From positions 1 through 6,602 of the forward strand of contig CAITEM010000580.1 in the NCBI GenBank assembly GCA_903891395.1: a DNA stretch of 6,602 bases. The letters run 5' to 3'. The notes below the pieces were generated by a model that made no database searches, was not told the DNA's origin, and worked only from the letters and a program-made list of their open reading frames with translations. Below are positions 1 through 5,227 of this stretch, in pieces (positions within the stretch are counted from its first letter, which is position 1; each line of letters starts with the position of its first letter). This stretch comes from an uncultured Hyphomicrobiales bacterium (GTDB taxonomy: Bacteria; Pseudomonadota; Alphaproteobacteria; Rhizobiales; Xanthobacteraceae). Made by a program: the position numbers and the translations under genes.

Positions 1-57
1 GATGTCCTTCAGCACTTGTTCTGCGGGCGCTTTGCCCGGTCCGGATTTCTGTTTCAT
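1..57 (-). CDS. IS3-family transposase OrfA, N-terminal fragment
   Basis: The minus strand reads MKQKSGPGKAPAEQVLKDI before the window edge. This closely resembles, from memory, the start of OrfA proteins of rhizobial IS3-family elements, which continue into a helix-turn-helix that binds the IS ends. In that family OrfA and OrfB are usually joined by programmed frameshifting to give the active DDE transposase; none of that is visible here. The start is supported by a strong Shine-Dalgarno (AAGGAG) five bases upstream of the ATG. Only 19 codons are present, so whether the gene is intact cannot be judged. Confidence 0.62.
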   Translation of the reverse strand, partial: MKQKSGPGKAPAEQVLKDI

Positions 58-62
58 CTTCG

Positions 63-68
63 CTCCTT
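63..68 (-). promoter_or_regulatory. Ribosome binding site of the transposase OrfA
   Basis: AAGGAG on the minus strand, five bases from the ATG at 57. It is the best Shine-Dalgarno in the window and fixes the OrfA start. I could not pick a convincing -35/-10 pair in the rest of the leader up to 141. Confidence 0.7.
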
Positions 69-141
69 ACGACTACGATGAACCAGAAATCCTCCCTCCG
101 TGAAGTCCCTCGATTTGTCTCAGGGGTGCTGACGGGGAACA

Positions 142-1281
142 GGCATCTACCGGTTCTGGCTAAACACCGACGTCCGCCGTTATTTGTGGGCCAACACCGA
201 GGTCGCCGGCGAGACGCTGGAATACACCGGCACGCCGCTGGAGCTGCTGCTCGGCTTCCTGGTCGCGGTCGCCATCCTCATTCCGGTCTATGCCGGGTTC
301 TTCCTGGCGGCGCTCGGGCTCGGCACCGTCGGACAAATGTCCGGACTTGGCGCGTTCCTGGCGCTCGGGGTGCTCGGCCAATATGCAGTCTATCGCGCCC
401 GCCGCTACCGGCTGACACGCACGATCTATCGCGGCTTGCGGTTTTACCAGGACGGCTCGGCCTGGGGCTACGCCGCCCGCGCCAGCCTGTGGTGGATCGC
501 AACCGGACTGACGCTGGGCCTCGCCTATCCGTTCCAGCTCGCCAGCCTGGAGCGCTACAAGATGCGCCACACCTATTACGGCGACCTTGCCGGCCGCTTC
601 GACGGCTCCGGCTTCCGGCTGTTCCTGCGCGGCGTGCCGATGTGGATCGCCATCGTGGCGCCGATCGCCGTCACTGTCGGCGCCTTCGTCGAAGTGGTCG
701 ATTGGCAGGCATTGGCCGATGCCGCCGCCGCGGGCGGCGACGACGTCATGGCAAAAATCGAAGGCGGCAACCCGGCCATCGGCGGCGTTGTCGTGTTCGC
801 GATGCTGATGGGCAGCGCCTCGGCGTTCTTCGCCGCCGTACTGTATCCGGCCTACCAGGCGCTGATGCTGCGCTGGTGGTCGTCGGGCCTGCGCTTCGGC
901 GACATCGAAATGCGCTCGACACTGCGCACCACGCAGGTCTACGGCGCCTATATGCGTTTCCTGGGCTATTCGATTTTGTTCTGCATCCTGGCGGCCGTCC
1001 TTGGCGGATTGGGTCTGCTGTTGGTCGGCGCATTCGCGAACGGTTCGAGCGTCGGCGGCGAAATCGCCGCGACAATTCTGTTGCTCGGCAGCTATGTGGT
1101 GGTCGCGCTCGGCTTCTCTACGGTCTACCGCGCCACCGTCATGCTCTCGCTCTGGAAGCTGGGCATGGAATCGATGCAATTCTCCGGTCTGTCGGCGCTC
1201 GACCGGGTCAAAGCCAGCGGACGCGCCAGTTCGGCGCTGGGCGAAGGCCTCGCCGACGCGCTCAACGTGGGTGGCTATTAG
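142..1281 (+). pseudogene. DUF898 (YjgN-like) inner-membrane protein, 5' end removed by IS insertion
   Basis: Seen: an open frame of 379 codons from GGC at 142 to TAG at 1281. It opens with the family block GIYRFWLNTDVRRYLWANT, followed by a polytopic membrane protein. Hydrophobic stretches lie near bases 240-320, 340-390, 485-540, 640-690, 780-860, 955-1040 and 1070-1150. Other family-like blocks are the YRARRYRLTRT stretch from about 391 and the RYKMRHTYYGD stretch at 553-585. DUF898 proteins have no settled function. In-frame sequence left of 142 meets a TGA at 130-132 inside the IS end. The only early start is a TTG at 184 with no visible ribosome binding site, and it lies inside the conserved block. 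The rest of the frame is undamaged, which suggests a recent insertion. The missing N-terminus (roughly 30-45 residues, inferred) should lie beyond the IS. Confidence 0.85.
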
Positions 1282-1283
1282 CG

Positions 1284-2387
1284 ACGCAATCAGGCGCCGG
1301 GATTTTCTTCGACGGCCGGACCAGCGCGCGTCATGACGCCTTGGTCATGCTCGCGCCAGATGCGTTGCAGATCGCCAGTCACGACGGACACATGCTCGCC
1401 GAATGGCCTTACGACCAGCTCGAAGAAATGGCGGCGCCCGACAATGTGCTGCGGCTCGGCCGGCGCGGCAACGCGGTGCTGGAACGGCTGGAAATTTTCG
1501 ACGCCACCTTCGCCGACGCGGTCGACGCGCGCGCCATTCGTGTCGATCGCACCGGCACGCGACAGCGGCGGCAGCGCGCCAGCGTTGTCGGCTGGACCGT
1601 TGCGGCGACCGCTTCGCTACTGCTGGTCGCCTGGTTCGGCATTCCGGCGCTGGCCGAGCGGATCGCGCCGCTGCTGCCGGTCGTGGTCGATCGCAAGCTG
1701 GGCGACGCGGTCGACATGCAGATGCGCGCCCTGCTCGACACCGGCAAAGCTGGCGCGGGCTTTGAATGCGGCAGCGCCGACAACGAAAAAGCCGGGCGTG
1801 CCGCGCTGGACAAGATTATCGGCCGGCTCGAAGCCTCAGCCGCGCTGCCGGAAAAGCTTCGCACTTACGTCGTGCGTAAGGCCGACGCCAATGCCATCGC
1901 GCTGCCCGGCGGCCAAGTTTATGTGTTCCGCGGCCTGATCGACAAAGCCGACAATGCCGACGAGGTTGCCGGCGTCATCGCGCACGAGATCGGCCACGTC
2001 GCCCACCGCGACGGCACCAAATCGGTGCTGCAGGCCGGCGGCTTGTCGTTCCTGTTCGGCATGCTGCTCGGCGATTTCGTCGGCGGGGGCGCGGTGGTGA
2101 TCGCGGCCAAGACCGTGCTGCAATCGTCCTATACCCGCGAAGCGGAAAGCGCCGCCGACGCCTATGGCGCGGCGCTGATGAACAAGGCCGGCGGCAATGT
2201 CCATGCGCTCGCCATCATGCTCGGCAAGATCGGCGGCGCCACCGAACCGGGCATGAAAATCCTGCTCGACCACCCCGAAACCAAGGCCAGAATCGCCGCC
2301 ATCAACCGCGTCGCCGGGGCGAAGTCGACAACGGCCTTTCTCGATGCCAAAGAATGGTTGGCGTTGAAACGAATCTGCGCGGGATAG
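1284..2387 (+). CDS. M48-family membrane-anchored zinc metallopeptidase, no canonical start codon
   Basis: Numbered from the ACG at 1284 the product has 367 residues. An N-terminal domain opens with GIFFDGRTSARHD, a start typical of rhizobial M48 proteins. A basic stretch (RQRRQR) and one membrane segment at about 101-122 come next. The protease domain holds the zinc site HEIGH at 234-238 and the third ligand, probably Glu288, in REAESAADAYG. Hydrophobic helices follow HEXXH, as is common in the family. M48 enzymes (HtpX, BepA, Oma1 relatives) cut membrane or envelope proteins, often in quality control; the substrate here is unknown. The domain is complete and the catalytic residues are intact. 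Oddity: no ATG, GTG or TTG is in frame at the expected start. ACG lies two bases after the preceding stop, with a weak GGGTGG nine bases upstream. The next in-frame starts (TTG 1341, ATG 1347) would remove the first block. Bases 78-1283 in this frame are an arginine-rich shadow of DUF898, not part of this protein. Confidence 0.9.
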   Translation, partial: TQSGAGIFFDGRTSARHDALVMLAPDALQIASHDGHMLAEWPYDQLEEMAAPDNVLRLGRRGNAVLERLEIFDATFADAVDARAIRVDRTGTRQRRQRASVVGWTVAATASLLLVAWFGIPALAERIAPLLPVVVDRKLGDAVDMQMRALLDTGKAGAGFECGSADNEKAGRAALDKIIGRLEASAALPEKLRTYVVRKADANAIALPGGQVYVFRGLIDKADNADEVAGVIAHEIGHVAHRDGTKSVLQAGGLSFLFGMLLGDFVGGGAVVIAAKTVLQSSYTREAESAADAYGAALMNKAGGNVHALAIMLGKIGGATEPGMKILLDHPETKARIAAINRVAGAKSTTAFLDAKEWLALKRICAG

Positions 2388-2393
2388 GCGGCA

Positions 2394-3239
2394 ATGGCGC
2401 GGCGACCAACATTTGGAGATGAACCGATCTCGCGGCTGGCCGTCTGGTCGCGCCGCTGCGCGCTTTTTGCGCTGGCGGTGGCCGTGCTGTCGGTCATCGT
2501 GCTGCGCTCCGGGTTGCTGGAGATCGTGCCCGCGCTGGCGACCTTCGCCGCCGCACTCATTTTCGCCGGGCTCGCCATTCTGCTGGCTTTCGCGTCCTTT
2601 GTCGTAATCTGGCGGCAGGGTCTGGCCGGGCTCGGTCACTCGTTCCTGGGGCTGTTTCTCGGCCTGGCGCTGCTGGCCTACCCGGCTTACCTCGGCTATC
2701 GCGCCACCGTGCTGCCGGCGATCTATGACATTACTACCGACACCGCGAACCCGCCGCGCTACGACGTGCTGGCGCGGCTGCGCCCGCGCGGCCGCAGCGA
2801 CTATCCGGGCGCCGCCACCGCGGAGCGGCAGCGTCAGGCCTATCCCGACCTCGTGCCGCTGCAACTCGGTGTGCCGGCCAAGGCCGCCTATGACGCGGCC
2901 ATGGCGGTCGCAACCAAGCGCAAATGGCTGGTGGTCGATACGAAGCCCCCAGCCCCAACGCGGCCGGCCGCCATCGAAGCGGTGGCGCGCTCGCCTATCA
3001 TGGGTTTTCGCGATGACGTCGTGATCCGGATCACAGCGCAAGGCGACGGCTCGAAAGTGGATGTGCGTTCAGCCTCGCGCTATGGCTCGACCGATTTCGG
3101 CGCCAATGCTTCGCGCATCCGCTCACTCCTGGAAGATATCGACGACGCCTCCGGCGCCGCCGAAAAGCGCGCCGAACGCGACGAGCAGAAAGCGCCGGCC
3201 AAGAAGCAGCCCGAAAAGAAGTCAGACAAGAAGCGCTAG
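2394..3239 (+). CDS. DUF1499-domain membrane protein
   Basis: The product has 281 residues and unknown biochemical function. Three membrane segments are visible at about 22-40, 45-73 and 78-101. The DUF1499 domain follows at about 110-250. Its signature is DITTDTANPPRY at 112-123, with the later blocks SPIMGFRDDVVIRI (200-213) and the RSASRYGSTDFGANASRI region (225-242). The last 25 or so residues are highly charged, rich in Lys, Glu and Ala, and probably disordered. ATG at 2394 lies six bases after the protease stop, with a weak AGGCGG just upstream, so translation is likely coupled to the protease gene. The soluble domain follows the third membrane segment; its side of the membrane cannot be fixed from the sequence. 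Family assignment is firm; a role in the envelope is only inferred from the neighbours. Confidence 0.9.
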   Translation: MARRPTFGDEPISRLAVWSRRCALFALAVAVLSVIVLRSGLLEIVPALATFAAALIFAGLAILLAFASFVVIWRQGLAGLGHSFLGLFLGLALLAYPAYLGYRATVLPAIYDITTDTANPPRYDVLARLRPRGRSDYPGAATAERQRQAYPDLVPLQLGVPAKAAYDAAMAVATKRKWLVVDTKPPAPTRPAAIEAVARSPIMGFRDDVVIRITAQGDGSKVDVRSASRYGSTDFGANASRIRSLLEDIDDASGAAEKRAERDEQKAPAKKQPEKKSDKKR

Positions 3240-3248
3240 GCCGCGGCC
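3236..3248. other. Overlapping convergent stop codons and GC palindrome
   Basis: The palindrome CTAG at 3236-3239 supplies TAG to the plus-strand DUF1499 gene (3237-3239) and TAG to the minus-strand hydrolase (3238-3236). Directly beside it GGCCGCGGCC (3239-3248) is a perfect ten-base palindrome inside the hydrolase's last codons. It has no loop and no T-run, so I do not call it a terminator. There is no intergenic DNA between the two genes. Confidence 0.9.
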
Positions 3249-4153
3249 AGGCGGTAGACGCTATCGATGGCAGGCTGGCCGTCGGTTGCGACCACGCCGC
3301 GCGTCACCAGGTCTTCCAGATGCGCCAGCACCGACATGCCGGCGGCGCCGACCAGACGCGGATCGATGCCGATGTAACTGGCGCGCACGATCGAGGGAAT
3401 GTCGGTTTCGCCCTTGCCGAGGCGGTGCAGAATGGAGTCCTCACGCGCACGGCGGTGCAGCGTCAGGTAATTGACGAAGCGCGTCGCCTCTTTCACCACC
3501 GGGCCGTGGCCGGGGAAATAGATTTGCTCCGACCGTTTGGCCAGCTTGGCCAATGAATTCATGTAGTCGCTCATCGCGCCATCCGGCGGCGCGACGACGG
3601 TGGTGGCCCAACCCATGACATGATCACCGGCGAACAAGCTGTCCGTGCCTCGCAGCGCATAGGCCATGTGGTTGGCGCAGTGGCCGGGCGTGGTGATGGC
3701 TTCGACGCTCCAGCCGTCGCCCTCGACCACCTCGCCGTCCTTGAGCATCACGTCGGGTCGGAAATCCAGATCACCGCTAGAGTCGAGGCGCTTCTGCTCG
3801 CCGATGCGCAACGGCCGCGCCGCGCGGTGCGGGCCTTCGGCATAGACGGTGGCGCCGGTGGCCGCCTTGATCGCCGGCACAGCCGGCGAGTGATCGCGAT
3901 GCGTATGAGTGACAAAGATGTGGGTGACGGTCTCGTTGCGCACCGCGTCAAGCAATGCCGCGATGTGCTTGTCGTCGGCCGGACCTGGATCGACGATGGC
4001 GACTTTGCCGCGGCCGATGATGTAGCTCATCGTGCCCTTGAAGGTGAACGGCCCGGGATTGTCGGCCATCACCCGGCGCACGAGGGGCGCGACCTCGTCC
4101 ACGGTGTCGGGCGCGAGACCTAGACTTTTGTCGAAGGGAATGTCGTCGGCCAT
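3236..4153 (-). CDS. Metallo-beta-lactamase-fold hydrolase (LACTB2/glyoxalase II-like)
   Basis: The product has 305 residues, no signal peptide, and is likely cytoplasmic. The two-metal site is complete: HTHRDH at 83-88 (H83, H85, D87, H88), H158 in TPGHCANH, D177 in FAGDH and H216 in FPGHGP. The N-terminal block NPGPFTFKGTMSYIIG is typical of the LACTB2-like branch. The last 80 or so residues look like the winged-helix extension of that branch. Family members hydrolyse thioesters, lactones or nucleic acids, so the substrate cannot be named. The ATG at 4153 fits the family N-terminus, although no good Shine-Dalgarno is visible. It lies 41 bases downstream of the binding-protein gene on the same strand and may share its transcript. 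Its stop overlaps the stop of the convergent DUF1499 gene by four bases. Confidence 0.93.
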   Translation of the reverse strand: MADDIPFDKSLGLAPDTVDEVAPLVRRVMADNPGPFTFKGTMSYIIGRGKVAIVDPGPADDKHIAALLDAVRNETVTHIFVTHTHRDHSPAVPAIKAATGATVYAEGPHRAARPLRIGEQKRLDSSGDLDFRPDVMLKDGEVVEGDGWSVEAITTPGHCANHMAYALRGTDSLFAGDHVMGWATTVVAPPDGAMSDYMNSLAKLAKRSEQIYFPGHGPVVKEATRFVNYLTLHRRAREDSILHRLGKGETDIPSIVRASYIGIDPRLVGAAGMSVLAHLEDLVTRGVVATDGQPAIDSVYRLAAA

Positions 4154-4194
4154 GCCGCGTACTTAGGTCACGCCCGCCGAACTTGCAACAAACC

Positions 4195-5160
4195 CTACTC
4201 GTTCATCGCGCCCGTTTCCTTGATGATGGCGTCGTATTTCTTGCTCTCGCGGTCGGTGAAAGCGCGGAACTGATCGACCGACATCGGATCGACGTCAGCG
4301 CCGCCGTCAGTGAGTTTTTTGCGCGTTTCGGGATCGTTCAGCACCTTGTTGATCTCGGTGTTGAGCTTGTTGACGATCTCCGGCGGCGTGGCGCGTGGCG
4401 CGAAAACGCCGGCCCACAGCGTGAAATCGAAATCCTTCATGCCGGTGGTCTCGGCGATGGTCGGCACGTCCGGGGCGATCGACGAGCGCTTGGCGGACGA
4501 GACGCCGTAGACCTTCAACATGCCGGCCTTCACCTGCGGCAGCGCCGCCGGCATGCCGGAGAAATAGAAATCGACGTGCGCGCCGATCAGATCGTTCAGC
4601 GCCGGTCCGGCACCCTTGTAAGGCACGTGAATGAGGTTGCCCTTGGTCTTGGCCTTCAGCATCTCACCGGCGAAATGGCCCGGCGTGCCTTTGCCGGCCG
4701 AAGCGAAGGTCAGCTTGTCCTTGCGCAAGGACGTCATGAATTCGGCCATCGAGTTGGCCGGCGTGTTCGGCGGCACGACCAGCGCCAGCGGCACGACCGC
4801 GAGCAAGGCCACCGGCGTCAGATCCTTGTCCGGGTCGTAATTGAGATCCTTGACCCAATGCTGGTTGATCGACACTTCCGCGGTCTGGCCGATCAGCAAA
4901 GTGAGCCCGTCCGGCGCCGCCGTCGAGACGCTGCGGGCGCCGATGGCGCCGCTGGCACCGGAGCGGTTCTCAACGATGACCGGTTGACCGAGCGCGACCG
5001 ACAGCGGCTGCGCGACGATGCGTGCCACCACGTCACCGGTCCCGCCCGGCGCGTAGGCCACAATCATATGCACCGGACCGCTGGGATAGGTTTGCGCCTG
5101 CGCGGGCAGCGCGGCGAATACACCGGCGGCCAAAAGCATTCGCGACATCGTTCGCAGCAT
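4195..5160 (-). CDS. Tripartite tricarboxylate transporter (TctC/Bug family) periplasmic substrate-binding protein
   Basis: The product has 321 residues, the usual length for the family. A signal peptide with a hydrophobic core (LLAAGVFAALPA) ends in AQA, with likely cleavage after residue 22, so the mature protein is periplasmic. Family motifs are YAPGGTGDVVARI (36-48), VENRSGASGAIGA (63-75) and VPYKGAGPALNDLIGAHVDF (179-198). Bug proteins bind small carboxylates (citrate, aromatic or amino acids, sugar acids) and deliver them to TctA/TctB membrane subunits. No tctA or tctB is in this window, so it is an orphan or its partners are elsewhere; orphan Bug genes are common. ATG at 5160 has GGAG seven bases upstream. 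It lies 67 bases downstream of a sugar-acid-type dehydratase on the same strand, which suggests that its ligand may be that enzyme's substrate or a relative. The ligand itself cannot be read from the sequence. Confidence 0.95.
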   Translation of the reverse strand: MLRTMSRMLLAAGVFAALPAQAQTYPSGPVHMIVAYAPGGTGDVVARIVAQPLSVALGQPVIVENRSGASGAIGARSVSTAAPDGLTLLIGQTAEVSINQHWVKDLNYDPDKDLTPVALLAVVPLALVVPPNTPANSMAEFMTSLRKDKLTFASAGKGTPGHFAGEMLKAKTKGNLIHVPYKGAGPALNDLIGAHVDFYFSGMPAALPQVKAGMLKVYGVSSAKRSSIAPDVPTIAETTGMKDFDFTLWAGVFAPRATPPEIVNKLNTEINKVLNDPETRKKLTDGGADVDPMSVDQFRAFTDRESKKYDAIIKETGAMNE

Positions 5161-5167
5161 CGTCGTT

Positions 5168-5171
5168 CTCC
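5168..5171 (-). promoter_or_regulatory. Ribosome binding site of the tctC-like gene
   Basis: GGAG (within GGAGAA) on the minus strand, seven bases before the ATG at 5160. It supports this start, which also gives a well-formed signal peptide. Confidence 0.65.
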
Positions 5172-5190
5172 GTCAGTCTCTGTTCTCCGC

Positions 5191-5222
5191 CCGTCCCCGC
5201 GAAAGCGGGATTCCCGAACGGG
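5191..5222 (-). repeat. Palindromic intergenic repeat with hairpin potential
   Basis: The plus strand reads CCCGC-GAAA-GCGGG (5196-5209), a five-base-pair stem with a four-base loop; a U-G pair can extend it on the minus-strand RNA. Next to it is CCCG-AA-CGGG (5213-5222). The core resembles a short palindrome I know to be scattered between genes in many alphaproteobacteria (CCCGCGAAAGCGGG followed by A/T-rich bases). It sits in the leader between the dehydratase stop and the binding-protein ribosome binding site. No T-run follows on the transcribed strand, so a classic terminator is unlikely. An mRNA-processing or stabilising hairpin, or a passive repeat, are the options. Confidence 0.55.
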
Positions 5223-5227
5223 AGATG

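Larger units (their letters stand above)
1..141 (-). mobile_element. End of an IS3-family insertion sequence (partial)
   Basis: Seen: bases 1-57 on the minus strand encode the start of an IS3-type OrfA. Bases 58-141 are a short leader, and at base 142 the DUF898 reading frame starts abruptly in the middle of a conserved block. Read on the minus strand, the element would begin 5'-TGTTCCCCGTCAGCACCCC at base 141; a terminal TG is usual for IS3-family ends. Inferred: base 141 is the outer end of the element and it continues left beyond the window. The opposite inverted repeat, OrfB and the target duplication are outside, so the family call rests on 19 residues and the junction. The end could be off by a few bases. 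Confidence 0.7.

Noticed and set aside
160..1179. Long minus-strand open frame opposite the DUF898 gene
   Set aside because: The composition (His, Gln, Ala, Arg, Asp) is typical of an antisense shadow in GC-rich DNA, with no recognisable domain, while the opposite strand encodes clear DUF898 blocks.
184..1281. Intact DUF898 gene starting at TTG 184
   Set aside because: The TTG lies inside a conserved block whose preceding residues (142-183) are still readable in frame, and there is no ribosome binding site, so a truncated gene is the better reading.
78..1283. N-terminal part of the 769-codon plus-strand open frame starting at 78
   Set aside because: It is arginine-rich, low-complexity translation in the wrong frame of the IS end and DUF898 gene. 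Only the part from about 1284 on has protein-family features (M48).
1836..3041. 401-codon minus-strand open frame opposite the M48 and DUF1499 genes
   Set aside because: It spans the boundary of two genuine plus-strand genes and shows no domain; it is an antisense shadow.
5191..5222. Rho-independent terminator after the dehydratase gene
   Set aside because: The hairpin is short and no T-run follows on the transcribed strand.
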